The notes: a model not told the origin generated them from the sequence alone. DNA of 50,931 nt from Tissierellia bacterium (GCA_028708575.1 JAQVYQ010000005.1:1-50931), one strand, 5' to 3'. Positions 38,008 through 47,401 are shown, numbered from the stretch's first letter. Numbers and translations are program-made.

Positions 38008-38970
38008 TTAGTATTTATCAGGATATGTTTTTTTAGCCATATCTTTTAAGGCTATTACTATATTATGATTTGGTACTGAACTTAGATTGTCATTAATATG
38101 GTATACTTGATCATTTTTTATAGCATTTATATTTTCCCAACCTTCTCTTGATTTTATTTCTTCAACTGGATTATCTATATAACCTACATTTGTGATTATT
38201 ACATCTGGATTAGCAGCTACAACAGCTTCATCTGATATAGAAACCCAGCCTTCTAAATTGCCTAGGGCATTTGTTGCTCCAATAATTTCGATCATTTCAT
38301 TTTGAAAAGCGCCTTTCCCAAAGCTAACCATATTTGGAGCTGCTGCAATTTCAAAGTATACTGTCTTTTTATCAGAAATTGTATCTCCTATTTTCTGTAT
38401 TGATTCGATTTCAGACTTCATATTGTTTACAATTTCTTGTCCCTTTTCTTCTTCATTAAGAACTTGTGCAGTAAAAATTATATCTTTATAAATCTCTTCT
38501 ATGCTTTCACTTGAGGGTATATACACTACTGTAATACCTAAATCTTTTACAGCTTTAAAAGGATCTGTACCTTCTACCATCATCATTCCCGTTGCAAATA
38601 CAAAATCTGGATCTAAGGCTATTAATTGCTCAATATCAGGGCTCATCATATCTAAATATAATATGTCTCCAGCTAATATCCCTAAATCTTTACTGTAAGT
38701 ATCAGTAGCTACAATTTTATCTGCATATCCAAGCTCAACTAAGACTTCAGTTGTTGATGGTCCCATAGATACTATTGTTTCAATATCTTCTGGTATTTCT
38801 ATTTCATTGCCAGCTCGATCTGTCATTACAAGGGGTGAGTTTATTTCTGTATTATTTGGAGTTTCTGACTGCTGGGGCTGGTCTATCTCTGTAGAACAAC
38901 CAGCTAATAATGCCCCTATAATTCCAATTGTAATTACTAAAGTCAATAATTTTCTTATTTTCATTTTCAT
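38008..38970 (-). CDS. btuF: Corrinoid ABC transporter substrate-binding lipoprotein
   Basis: Class III periplasmic-binding-fold protein that captures the ligand outside the membrane. The leader ends in ALLAGC, with the lipid-modified cysteine at 25. After an acidic linker comes the family opening VMTDRAGNEIEIPEDIETIVSMGPSTTEVLVELG. I chose ATG 38970, 7 bases after AGAGAGG; the TTG at 38994 would put that ribosome site inside the coding region. Length 320. Expression should be shut off when B12 is abundant, through the upstream riboswitch and the terminator immediately before this ribosome site. Confidence 0.88.
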   Translation of the reverse strand: MKMKIRKLLTLVITIGIIGALLAGCSTEIDQPQQSETPNNTEINSPLVMTDRAGNEIEIPEDIETIVSMGPSTTEVLVELGYADKIVATDTYSKDLGILAGDILYLDMMSPDIEQLIALDPDFVFATGMMMVEGTDPFKAVKDLGITVVYIPSSESIEEIYKDIIFTAQVLNEEEKGQEIVNNMKSEIESIQKIGDTISDKKTVYFEIAAAPNMVSFGKGAFQNEMIEIIGATNALGNLEGWVSISDEAVVAANPDVIITNVGYIDNPVEEIKSREGWENINAIKNDQVYHINDNLSSVPNHNIVIALKDMAKKTYPDKY

Positions 38971-38992
38971 TTGTATTCCTCTCTTCTTCAAC

Positions 38993-39022
38993 AAAAAAAC
39001 GTTTCAGATTTCTCTGAAACGT
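38993..39022 (-). promoter_or_regulatory. Intrinsic terminator, expression platform of the B12 riboswitch
   Basis: ACGTTTCAGA and TCTGAAACGT with a GAAA loop, then six T on the minus strand, ending just before the btuF ribosome site. It lies 107 bases downstream of the aptamer. Confidence 0.85.
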
Positions 39023-39129
39023 AAATAACCACAAGGTAAATTTTAAATATTTGATTCAAATATTTAACTATTTATACTATCACTTAAGTCTCTGTCAAGC
39101 ATAGCATTTGCGGCATTTACGCAAAAAAT

Positions 39130-39265
39130 ATTGGATGGTATTCCGACTTAGAGGTCATTGCTTGTTTTTACCTTCCCAGATATTATCCAGTGGTTTGCTT
39201 TCGCATAAAAACAGCTCTCTCACTACGGCAGCAGGACTGTTTAGGATTCTAACCTAATTCCCTAT
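39130..39265 (-). ncRNA. Cobalamin riboswitch
   Basis: Read on the minus strand the conserved core appears in order: GGGAATTAGGTTAGAATCC, CAGTCCTGCTGCCGTAGTG, CCACTGG followed by TGGGAAGG, and the B12 box AAGTCGGAATACC (39137-39149). These match the adenosylcobalamin-family aptamer. It controls btuFCD and the Dph6-like gene by the terminator at 38993-39022. Confidence 0.9.
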
Positions 39266-39309
39266 TATCATTATATGAACCAATATTGAAATCTTATCTA
39301 CATAGTTTT

Positions 39310-39338
39310 AGTATAATATAGAGCATTTATAAAGTCAA
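39310..39338 (-). promoter_or_regulatory. Promoter of the btu operon
   Basis: Minus-strand TTGACT (39333-39338), exactly 17 bases and TATACT (39310-39315). It places the whole riboswitch in a leader of about 330 bases. Confidence 0.75.
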
Positions 39339-39427
39339 TAAATATTGTTGGCTTTATGGCTTTCAAGTAATAATGTATCTTGAATTATGTTATAATTAAG
39401 ATATGAATAAAGATTGAGGTGACTATA

Positions 39428-40630
39428 ATGAATAAGATTCTAGATGAAGCAAAGGCTATACAAAATGAAATTATTACTAACAGAAGGTATTTACATCAGT
39501 ATGCAGAATTAGGTAATAATCTTCCTATTACTACTAAATATGTAGTGGAAAAGTTAAAAGAAATGGGTTATGAACCAGAAATTATAGCTGATTCAGCTAT
39601 TGTTGCATTAGTAGGTGGTAAGAAGGGCGGCAAGACTTTTCTTATTAGAGCAGATATGGATGCTCTTCCAATAAAAGAGGAAAACGCCTTAGAATATAAG
39701 TCAAAAACTGATAGTATGCATGCTTGTGGTCATGATACACATACTGCAATGCTATTGGGAGCAGCTCAAATTCTTAAAAACCATGAAGACCAATTAGAAG
39801 GAACTGTAAAGTTAATGTTCCAACCAGCAGAAGAGCAGCTTGCAGGAGCTAGAGCTATGGTTGAAGCAGGTGTTCTTGAAAATCCAAAGGTTGATGGAGC
39901 TTCTATGATCCATATATTCTCTGGAATGCCAGTAGATGCAGGTACTTTATTGATACCAGAAGGTGGATATGTAACTTCATCTGCTGATATGTTCCATATT
40001 GAAGTCCAAGGTAAAGGTGGACATGGTGCTATGCCACAGGATTCAGTGGATCCACTAAATATTATCTCCCATATTCATTTAGCTTTACAAGAGATAATAG
40101 CAAGGGAAGTACCACCTACAAGTACAGCAGTTATCACAATAGGTCAAATGCATGGGGGAAATGCAGCCAATATTATTCCTGACACTGCATATTTACAAGG
40201 TACTATAAGAGCTTTTGATAATAATGATAGAATTCTAATGAAAAACCGCATTGTAGAAATTGCAGAAGGCATTGCATCTACTTTTAGAGCTAAGGCAAAT
40301 GTTGAATATAGAATGGAATGTCCATCTATATATAATAATCCTGAATTATATGAACAAGCAGTTAAAATCAATAAAGAATTGTTAGGAGAAGAAGGTGTAA
40401 AGAACTTTGATCTAGGATTCCCAGGTGGTAAAATGACTGGCTCAGAAGACTTTGGCTATGTTAGTGAAAAGGTACCAGCACTTATGATGGCCTTAGGCGG
40501 AGGATCTCCTGAACAAGGATTCCCTTATCCACAACATCACCCTAAAGTTAATTTCTGCGAAGATGTTTTCTATATCGGTTCTGCAGTATATGCTAATACA
40601 GCTATTGAATGGTTAAAATTAAATAAATAA
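39428..40630 (+). CDS. M20 family amidohydrolase (hippurate/N-acyl amino acid hydrolase type)
   Basis: Metallohydrolase that removes acyl groups from amino acids or cleaves related amides. The zinc-binding motif MHACGHDTHTAMLLGAA, QPAEEQLAGARAMVEAG and the GGHGAMPQDSVDPL dimerisation segment are typical of M20D. GSEDFGY supplies a further ligand near the C-terminus. Its 400 residues are normal. I start it at ATG 39428, 6 bases after GAGGTG; the GTG at 39419 belongs to that ribosome site. An extended minus-ten element (TGTTATAAT) lies upstream. It is monocistronic and divergent from the btu operon. Confidence 0.92.
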   Translation: MNKILDEAKAIQNEIITNRRYLHQYAELGNNLPITTKYVVEKLKEMGYEPEIIADSAIVALVGGKKGGKTFLIRADMDALPIKEENALEYKSKTDSMHACGHDTHTAMLLGAAQILKNHEDQLEGTVKLMFQPAEEQLAGARAMVEAGVLENPKVDGASMIHIFSGMPVDAGTLLIPEGGYVTSSADMFHIEVQGKGGHGAMPQDSVDPLNIISHIHLALQEIIAREVPPTSTAVITIGQMHGGNAANIIPDTAYLQGTIRAFDNNDRILMKNRIVEIAEGIASTFRAKANVEYRMECPSIYNNPELYEQAVKINKELLGEEGVKNFDLGFPGGKMTGSEDFGYVSEKVPALMMALGGGSPEQGFPYPQHHPKVNFCEDVFYIGSAVYANTAIEWLKLNK

Positions 40631-40637
40631 ATAAGAC

Positions 40638-40672
40638 AAAAAATTAGGGATGCTATATCCCTAATTTTTATT
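40638..40672. terminator. Bidirectional terminator between the amidohydrolase and nitroreductase genes
   Basis: AAAAATTAGGGA and TCCCTAATTTTT arms with a 7-base loop, with T-rich sequence on either strand. Confidence 0.9.
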
Positions 40673-40677
40673 TTCTC

Positions 40678-41343
40678 TTATTCAAAAACTTCAAATACTT
40701 CTTCTATTGGCCTTCTAGTCTTACCTCTATGCTCCCTATTTTTGTATCCAAGAGCTAATATATTAGATATCTTAAAATGTTTAGGATCATATACTTTATG
40801 TTTTATGAAAATTTCGTGTAGTTTTTCACGGTGAAATCCTTCAATAGGTGTTGAGTCCACCCCAAGCATAGCTGCAACTGTTAGCATATTTGCTAAGGGA
40901 ATATAAGTTTGTTTGCTTGTCCAATCAAATAATGCCCTATCCGTATTTAAATCAAAGTCTTCTTTTTGGAAGGATGTATATCTATCTATTCTTCCTTGAA
41001 ATTTATCTTTAGGATAGTTTTGGATATCATTTTGAATATAATATATATACTCTGAATTAGGTTTCATATCTTCAGGCATTCTAGCCAGAATTAACAATAT
41101 GTGAGAAGCACCGTCTATGGACGCTTGAGCACCCCATGCATATGGTCTAATTTCTTCCAAAACATCTTTATTTTTCAATTGAATAAATTTCCAAGGCTCG
41201 TAACCCATTGAACTTGGAGAAAGTCTTCCTGCTTCTATTATTGTTAGGAAATCTTCATCTGAAACCTTTTTCTTAGGATCATATCCTTTGCAAGTATACC
41301 TATTTTGAAATAAATCCATTATATACTGATTCGTTTCTTTCAA
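40678..41343 (-). CDS. Nitroreductase family protein
   Basis: FMN-dependent NAD(P)H oxidoreductase, normally a cytoplasmic dimer. The arginine-rich opening FQNRYTCKGYDPKK, the LSPSSMGYEPWKFIQ flavin-phosphate segment and the second region MLGVDSTPIEGFHREKLHEIF are diagnostic. I start it at TTG 41343 (MKETNQYIM), 7 bases after AAAGGTGG, giving 221 residues; the TTG at 41361 would overlap that site. It has a structured leader (41369-41422) and is separate from its neighbours. The electron acceptor in the cell is unknown. Confidence 0.9.
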   Translation of the reverse strand: MKETNQYIMDLFQNRYTCKGYDPKKKVSDEDFLTIIEAGRLSPSSMGYEPWKFIQLKNKDVLEEIRPYAWGAQASIDGASHILLILARMPEDMKPNSEYIYYIQNDIQNYPKDKFQGRIDRYTSFQKEDFDLNTDRALFDWTSKQTYIPLANMLTVAAMLGVDSTPIEGFHREKLHEIFIKHKVYDPKHFKISNILALGYKNREHRGKTRRPIEEVFEVFE

Positions 41344-41368
41344 TATTTTACCACCTTTCAAAATTTTT

Positions 41369-41422
41369 AAGTCTAGAAATCTTATTACACAAATGATTAT
41401 CTTGTGTAGACTTTATTTCTAG
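41369..41422 (-). promoter_or_regulatory. Structured leader or operator of the nitroreductase gene
   Basis: Two competing long-range pairings are visible: AAGTCTA (41369-41375) with TAGACTT (41407-41413), and CTAGAAAT (41373-41380) with ATTTCTAG (41415-41422). They share 41373-41375, so they cannot form together. An inner ACACAA/TTGTGT stem fits either. It lies between a possible TTGATT/TAATAT promoter and the ribosome site. It could also be a DNA operator. Confidence 0.45.
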
Positions 41423-41467
41423 TCTTCCCTGTTACTATATTACCCATTAGGATAGAAGAAAATCAAT

Positions 41468-41495
41468 AAAAAAAGCAGGGATATTAAATCCCTAC
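41468..41495 (-). terminator. Terminator of the glucosaminidase gene
   Basis: GTAGGGAT and ATCCCTGC arms on the minus strand with a 5-base loop and a seven-T run. The glucosaminidase stop codon lies inside the hairpin. Confidence 0.85.
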
Positions 41496-43568
41496 TTTGT
41501 CCAATTCATCTAAATTGTATTGGTTTATTAAATTCATTAACTTTAATGCATACTCTGGGTCTGTTGCATATCCAGCTCTTTTTAGAGCCCAGGCTCCTTG
41601 ACTGTAATCATACATTACGTCTCTAAGGCCTGCATATCTATCTCTTTCTAAGAATTCTTTATGATCTGCCCAACTTTGTTGTGGACTATCGTATGCTCTA
41701 AAGTCAGCATCTACTGTATATCTTACACCATTGTATACTTCCCATGTGGTTGATGTAACGCTACCTGCAGGTCCTACTCCTTTTATACCAAATAAATTGT
41801 TTGATTTTAATCCTGTGTATTTGTCTACTGGGCCACTTTGTCCCCAGCCAGTTTCAAGTATTGATTGGGCTGTTTGAAGTGCTGCAGACATTCCTGTTTG
41901 ATTAAATGAATTCTTTGCTAGATTAGATGCAAAGTCAAGATATAGACTCTTCTCAACTATAGGCTGTGGTCCATGTATTTGTCCAAGATAGACTCTAAAT
42001 GGAATCTCTTCGCTTACAATCTTTTTGCCATTGTATAATCCTTCTGCTTGCAATGTCCACTCTCCATTATAATTAGTTGGACTAAATGCAAGATCCGCTG
42101 GAAGAGTCAAATTAGATGCTAACATTTTTCTCTCACCTGTTTTAGAGTTTTTAAGTGTATAGCTTATTGAGTCTATATTTACATTGCTTGAAGCTTTAAT
42201 ATTTGCTGAATTAGTCAATACTTGCTTTGGACCTATTCCTTCTATTAAAAGCTTTGGACTACCATCCACATTAACTCTAATTGGAAGGCTGTCGTATACA
42301 TTACCTCCTGCTTTTACTCTTACAATTATATCCTTTAATCCTGAATCTTCAGGACTTGGATGCCAAGTATAGCTTCCATAAGGTATTGTTGATAATACTT
42401 TTACTTCCTCAGTATTTACATCTTTCATTATATATTGAGTTTCAGTTACATCAAAGTTTCTATTGGCCATTAGTGTTACAGCATTGCTTACTGTAGCACC
42501 ATCTTTTACACCATTTAGTGAAAGTGTTCTTTCTACAGCAGTTTGTACATTAATAGGCTCACTATATATTATAGGAGTGTCACCGTCATAAGCAATTGCT
42601 CTAATGGAATAATTTCCATTATCTTTAACTTGTGTTGCCCAAGCAAATGAACCTAATGGGTCTTGTATAGCTGACAAAGTAGTATTACCTGTATCTAAAT
42701 TAGTAATTTCATATTTAATATATGTTGGGAAGAAGTTTATATCAACTTTAATATCAGTAGACCCTGATAGAACTTGTCCATTATAGATTCCTGCTAAATT
42801 TATTCTAGGATCAATATTAACATTAACAGCTACTGAATCTCCGCCAATAAAATTCCCATCTTTATCATATATAGCTCCAATTAATACTTTTTGGCCATTG
42901 TCATCTAAAGTAGGCATATAGCTATATGAGCCATTTATATCATTGCCTCTTTCTATTATAAATCCTTTAGCTGTACTAGGATCTAATAACAAAAATCTTA
43001 TTTCGTTTCCATTTCCTAAATATTCAGCAGATGATCCTAATTGAAGATTTGTCTTTCCATTAATTGTTGCACCATTTTCATGGGATAAAAGCTTTATATC
43101 AAAAAAACTTGTATCCTCAGATTGTAATTTGGAGTCTACGATTACTGTTCGTGTAGTATCATCCCAATCTATACCAATATCTAAAGCATTACTTATTAAT
43201 CTTAGTGGTACATAGGTACGATCATTTATTATCTTTGCTGTTACATCGCTTATTTCATAATCAAGACCATTATCATAAGAAACTAATTGACTACCTATTC
43301 TTAATAGCACTGTATCATTACCTTTTTCTACTAACACAGTTCTATTTATATCATCCCAGCTTACTTCTGCTCCAAGTTCTTCAGATATGAATCGAATAGG
43401 TACTAAGGTTCTATTATTTTCTAAGACAGGACTTGACATTGAAGTTATATCATTTCCATTAACTACCAACTTTATTGGTTCTACAGCTAATACTACTCTA
43501 TGTGGACTTCCAATAAATAGAAGGGTTCCTGCCATACACAAAAACATCATCTTTTTCAATCTCTTCAT
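41484..43568 (-). CDS. Secreted glucosaminidase (GH73-like) with Cu-amine-oxidase-like domains
   Basis: Cell-wall hydrolase that should cleave N-acetylglucosaminyl bonds of peptidoglycan. A signal peptide (about 1-30) is followed by two copper-amine-oxidase-N-like units (about 35-145; RTLVPIRFISEELGAEVSW and RTYVPLRLISNALDIGIDW). Four or so Ig-like beta repeats (about 150-535) come next. A C-terminal glucosaminidase domain has the catalytic glutamate in SILETGWGQSG and the FGIKGVG segment. I start at ATG 43568, 8 bases after GGGGGG; the longer frame from 43661 would lack a signal peptide. Length 694. It resembles the amidase at 11-13 kb in its N-terminal wall-targeting design. Confidence 0.9.
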   Translation of the reverse strand: MKRLKKMMFLCMAGTLLFIGSPHRVVLAVEPIKLVVNGNDITSMSSPVLENNRTLVPIRFISEELGAEVSWDDINRTVLVEKGNDTVLLRIGSQLVSYDNGLDYEISDVTAKIINDRTYVPLRLISNALDIGIDWDDTTRTVIVDSKLQSEDTSFFDIKLLSHENGATINGKTNLQLGSSAEYLGNGNEIRFLLLDPSTAKGFIIERGNDINGSYSYMPTLDDNGQKVLIGAIYDKDGNFIGGDSVAVNVNIDPRINLAGIYNGQVLSGSTDIKVDINFFPTYIKYEITNLDTGNTTLSAIQDPLGSFAWATQVKDNGNYSIRAIAYDGDTPIIYSEPINVQTAVERTLSLNGVKDGATVSNAVTLMANRNFDVTETQYIMKDVNTEEVKVLSTIPYGSYTWHPSPEDSGLKDIIVRVKAGGNVYDSLPIRVNVDGSPKLLIEGIGPKQVLTNSANIKASSNVNIDSISYTLKNSKTGERKMLASNLTLPADLAFSPTNYNGEWTLQAEGLYNGKKIVSEEIPFRVYLGQIHGPQPIVEKSLYLDFASNLAKNSFNQTGMSAALQTAQSILETGWGQSGPVDKYTGLKSNNLFGIKGVGPAGSVTSTTWEVYNGVRYTVDADFRAYDSPQQSWADHKEFLERDRYAGLRDVMYDYSQGAWALKRAGYATDPEYALKLMNLINQYNLDELDKVGI

Positions 43569-43710
43569 AATTTTGTCCCCCCATGTTAATTTTTGTACTA
43601 TTATTATACCATAGATCAAAAGCATTCTTATTACAATAAGATTACAAAGCACCTTAATCATTAGCTTACATAGATTGTAGTTGCTTTGAACTATATTATA
43701 TAAACAAAGG

Positions 43711-43732
43711 AGAACTGTTATTAGACAGTTCT
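43711..43732 (-). terminator. Terminator of lplA-lipA
   Basis: AGAACTGT and ACAGTTCT arms with a 6-base loop, followed by CCTTTGTTTAT on the minus strand. The T tract is interrupted, so strength is uncertain. Confidence 0.65.
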
Positions 43733-43756
43733 TCTTAAAATATTACATATAATGTT

Positions 43757-44626
43757 TTATATCATTTTACTTATATCTTCTGCATAATATGAGCTTCTTA
43801 CTAATGGACCTGATGCAACTTGTTTAAATCCCATATCGTAAGCGATTTTCTCATATTCTTTAAATTGTTCAGGCGTAATATATTCAACAATAGGTAAATG
43901 TTCTTCACTTGGTCTTAAATATTGTCCCAAAGTTATCATATCACAATCTACATCTCGTAAGGCTTTAAACACATCTATTACTTGGTCTTTTGTTTCCCCA
44001 AGTCCAAGCATCATTCCAGACTTTGTAGCCATGTGAGGTTTTTTCTCTTTAACATATTTTAATACTTGAATTGATCTTTCAAATATTGCTTGTGGTCTTA
44101 CTATATCATATAGGTCAGGAACTGTTTCAACATTGTGATTTAACACATTTGGTTCTGAATCTATAATTATATCTATTAAATCAGTATTCCCTTGCATATC
44201 AGGTATAAGTAGCTCTATACTAACATCTGGTGAGTGTTTTCTTATTTCTTCAACTACTCTTCTAAATTGGTTAGCACCTTGGTCTTCTAAGTCATCTCTT
44301 GTAACAGAAGTAATAACAGTATGCTTTAAGCCTAATTTAGCTACAGCTTTTCCTAGATTTTCTGGTTCCATTGGATCTACTTCATCAGGCGTTGCGCTTT
44401 CAACATTACAAAATCTACAATTCCTTGTGCAATTTCTACCAAGGATCATAAATGTTGCTGTACCTCTAGCGTAACACTCCATTTGGTTTGGGCAATTAGC
44501 TGCATTACAAACTGTATTTAAATTAAGATCAGATATTAATGAACTAACTTTATTGGATTCATGTCCCCCTTGAAGTTTAACCCTAAGCCACTCTGGCTTT
44601 CTTTCTGGTTTTCTCTTTGTTTCCAT
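43757..44626 (-). CDS. lipA: Lipoyl synthase
   Basis: Radical SAM enzyme that inserts two sulfurs into protein-bound octanoyl chains. The auxiliary 4Fe-4S ligands C40, C45 and C51 (CX4CX5C) and the radical SAM ligands C66, C70 and C73 (CX3CX2C) are all present. The C-terminal RSSY motif completes the auxiliary cluster. Its 289 residues are normal. The ATG overlaps the lplA stop (TAATG), so it is coupled to the ligase. No lipoylated E2 or GcvH gene lies in the window. Confidence 0.96.
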   Translation of the reverse strand: METKRKPERKPEWLRVKLQGGHESNKVSSLISDLNLNTVCNAANCPNQMECYARGTATFMILGRNCTRNCRFCNVESATPDEVDPMEPENLGKAVAKLGLKHTVITSVTRDDLEDQGANQFRRVVEEIRKHSPDVSIELLIPDMQGNTDLIDIIIDSEPNVLNHNVETVPDLYDIVRPQAIFERSIQVLKYVKEKKPHMATKSGMMLGLGETKDQVIDVFKALRDVDCDMITLGQYLRPSEEHLPIVEYITPEQFKEYEKIAYDMGFKQVASGPLVRSSYYAEDISKMI

Positions 44627-45639
44627 TATTCATTCGCCCTTTCTATATTCATGATACCTTCAATAAAACTCTCTCTACTAAGACCTTTAATATAATCGTC
44701 AATATTCACATCAGATAATACCATTTTTAAATCATTTTCCTCATGCTTTGAATTAATTATTTTTTCTTCTAGGTCACTTATTTCCTCTTCTCCAAAGAAA
44801 TCTCCACTTATAGATATATCTTTTATAAGACCTAATTCAACATTTATATTGTATTCTACTACTCCTGTGCCTGGATATTTAACTTCATTTTTAAATATAT
44901 AGACTGGAGATTGGCCATAATTCCATTCCCATGTTTGGAATAATTCTCTTGATATTTTTTCTATTTCTATAATGTCATTTTCATTAAATTCATAGATATT
45001 TTTTATATTATGAGTTTTTATAACATAATTCTTTAAATACTCTCTGAATTCCCTTAAATCCATTTTAACATCCATATGGTCACAGATATTTGTAACTCTT
45101 GAACCTACTGATTTAACTGACTTATCTACAAACTTAATAGGCTTTGATTTTAGAGCTTGAGAAAGTTTTGACATATCACAATCATATAGAAGTGTTCCGT
45201 GATGCAATAATTTATGTTTTTGAAAGTATTGAGCATTTCCTGAGAATTTTTTCCCTTCTATTGTTATATCATTTCTTCCTGTAAATACTGCATTAACTCC
45301 CAGTGATTGAAGTGCCTTTACCATAGGTAATGCAAATTTCTCAAAACCATTTTTTACTTTTGGTTCATTAACAGTTCTATAAGTAATAAAAGTATAATTC
45401 ATATTTCCTAAATCATTAAAAACAGTGCCACCACCTGAAAGTCTTCTTACAACACTTATATCATTTTCTTTAACATAACTTAAATTTATTTCCGAAAAAG
45501 TATTCTGATTCTTCCCAATTAGTATAGATGGTCTATTAATCCATAATATGAATACTTCGTCGTCGAATTTATCCATAAGATACTTCTCAGCTGCATGGTT
45601 GAAAAAAGGATCATTGCTGTTATTTATTACATAAATCAT
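44626..45639 (-). CDS. lplA: Lipoate-protein ligase A family
   Basis: Attaches lipoate or octanoate to lysines of E2 or GcvH proteins after adenylation. The catalytic-domain blocks VVRRLSGGGTVFNDLGNMNYTF, GRNDITIEGKKFSGNAQYF and HHGTLLYDCDMSKL are complete, with the substrate lysine in KSVKSVGSRV. A C-terminal accessory domain (about 250-337) follows, as in LplA proteins that can activate and transfer by themselves. Its 337 residues are normal. AAGGAGGAG precedes the ATG. The lplA-lipA pair combines salvage with sulfur insertion. Confidence 0.94.
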   Translation of the reverse strand: MIYVINNSNDPFFNHAAEKYLMDKFDDEVFILWINRPSILIGKNQNTFSEINLSYVKENDISVVRRLSGGGTVFNDLGNMNYTFITYRTVNEPKVKNGFEKFALPMVKALQSLGVNAVFTGRNDITIEGKKFSGNAQYFQKHKLLHHGTLLYDCDMSKLSQALKSKPIKFVDKSVKSVGSRVTNICDHMDVKMDLREFREYLKNYVIKTHNIKNIYEFNENDIIEIEKISRELFQTWEWNYGQSPVYIFKNEVKYPGTGVVEYNINVELGLIKDISISGDFFGEEEISDLEEKIINSKHEENDLKMVLSDVNIDDYIKGLSRESFIEGIMNIERANE

Positions 45640-45760
45640 ATACTCCTCCTTGATGATTATTGATTTTATTATAACAAATTAAACATTTAAATAAATAATA
45701 AAAACTACATTAATGGTGCAAATAATCCTAATATGGATCTGTCGAATTTTACATGAAATT

Positions 45761-47401
45761 TTATTCTATGTTAGCTAAAGCTTCTGCAAGTGGTGGAACT
45801 ACTTGTTTCTTCCTTGAAAGAACCCCCGGAGCATAGAATGAGTTATTTACTAATCTAGAATCAAAGGCATCAGCCACAATATCTTTATAGTCACCGACAA
45901 CTATCATTTCAGAACTTTCATTAAGAATATCCGTTAACACCAAGATAAATGCTGAGTACTCGGCTTGCTCAGCTCTTTCTTCCATTAAATCAATCAAATC
46001 GGCTCTAATATCATTTAAGCTTGCTGCATCCATAGTATATACTTGTGAAATTCCTATTTTTTCATCGTTTATTGTAAATATTTTAAAATCTTGTTTAAGC
46101 AATTCTTGTGGTGTTCTTCCTGTTAATGTAGTACCTGCCTTGAACATTTCATCCGCAAATTTCTCAACATCAATCCCTGCGATTCTAGAAAGTCTTTCTA
46201 ATATCATCTTGTCCGTATATGTTGCAGTAGGAGATTTTAATAGAAGTGTATCTGAAATTATTGCAGCAGCTAAAATCCCCGCAGTCTTTTTAGATGGCAT
46301 TCTTCCATTTTCAAAGAAAATAGAGCCAATAATAGTAGATGTGCTTCCTACAGGTTCATTTCTAAAATATATAGGATTGCCTGTAAATACATCCCCAATT
46401 CTATGGTGGTCTATAATCTCAAGAATTTCAGATTCTTCTAGTCCATCAATGGATTGACTTCTTTCATTATGATCTACTAAAATCACCTTCTTTTTTATAC
46501 TTGTAATAAGGTGATATCTAGATAGTAGCCCTACTACTTTGTTATTGTTATCCACTACAGGATAAGCTCTATATCTACTTTGTGACATCTTTATTTTTGC
46601 GTCATCTACTAATTCGTCTACAGAAAACATTACAATATCATCTCTTGTCATGCAATAACTTACTGGTATACTTTGTGTTATTAATCTTGAAGTCATAAAT
46701 GTATCATATGGTGTAGTAATAATAGAAGTATTTTTGCCTTCCGCTATTTTGATTAGGTTCTCATCAACTTCACCGTTTCCAGTTACTATCATCAAGGCAA
46801 CATTACTATTTATTGCAAATTCTTGAATATCACCTCTACTACATATAACAACACTATTTTCATAATCATTTTCTTTGATCTTTTCTATGTCCATGGCAAA
46901 TATGGATACTTTTCCTGTCATGTTTTTTGGATTTTTAGGTACAAACACTGAAGTTGCATTTAGAGTATCTATTATATTATCTAATGAAGTTCCGGATCTC
47001 CCTAAAACAGTGCTATCCCATACATCTATATAATTCTGGATTATATCAGATATGGTAATCATTCCAATTAATTTTTCATCATCATCTACAACTGGTAAGC
47101 TGTTTAAATTATTTTTTTTCATTAAAGCTAAAGCCATTCTTAGAGATATCTCAGAACTTACTGGAGCAACCTTATCAAAGCTTAAATCAGATACGCTTAG
47201 TCTAACTGTTTCAATTAATTCTGGAGCTTCAAGGCCAAAATAATCCAATATGAATCTTGTTTCTAAATTAATATCTCCCAGTCTAACTGGAATCGCTTCA
47301 ACTTCTCCACTACCATTTTTATAATCTGCATATGCTAAAGCAGCACATATTGAATCAGTATCTGGATTTTTGTGCCCAGTTATATAAATTCTATCTTTCA
47401 T
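45761..47401 (-). CDS. ppaC: Manganese-dependent inorganic pyrophosphatase with CBS-DRTGG insert
   Basis: Family II pyrophosphatase (DHH/DHHA2) that hydrolyses PPi and is adenine-nucleotide regulated. Metal ligands H10, D14 and D16 are in GHKNPDTDS, with further ligands in VDHNE and IDHHRIGD. The C-terminal DHHA2 domain ends SRKKQVVPPL. Between the two halves of the DHH domain lies a regulatory insert of a CBS motif (about 72-125), a DRTGG domain (about 128-245) and a second CBS motif (about 248-305). The 546 residues and order match clostridial CBS-PPases. The CBS pair binds AMP, ADP or diadenosine polyphosphates in relatives. Confidence 0.95.
   Translation of the reverse strand: MKDRIYITGHKNPDTDSICAALAYADYKNGSGEVEAIPVRLGDINLETRFILDYFGLEAPELIETVRLSVSDLSFDKVAPVSSEISLRMALALMKKNNLNSLPVVDDDEKLIGMITISDIIQNYIDVWDSTVLGRSGTSLDNIIDTLNATSVFVPKNPKNMTGKVSIFAMDIEKIKENDYENSVVICSRGDIQEFAINSNVALMIVTGNGEVDENLIKIAEGKNTSIITTPYDTFMTSRLITQSIPVSYCMTRDDIVMFSVDELVDDAKIKMSQSRYRAYPVVDNNNKVVGLLSRYHLITSIKKKVILVDHNERSQSIDGLEESEILEIIDHHRIGDVFTGNPIYFRNEPVGSTSTIIGSIFFENGRMPSKKTAGILAAAIISDTLLLKSPTATYTDKMILERLSRIAGIDVEKFADEMFKAGTTLTGRTPQELLKQDFKIFTINDEKIGISQVYTMDAASLNDIRADLIDLMEERAEQAEYSAFILVLTDILNESSEMIVVGDYKDIVADAFDSRLVNNSFYAPGVLSRKKQVVPPLAEALANIE

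Noticed and set aside
36206..38970. Iron-siderophore importer instead of corrinoid importer
   Set aside because: The proteins alone would allow either, but a clear cobalamin riboswitch with promoter and terminator leads the operon.
43569..43661. N-terminal extension of the glucosaminidase
   Set aside because: The added residues would precede and disrupt the signal peptide; ATG 43568 follows GGGGGG.
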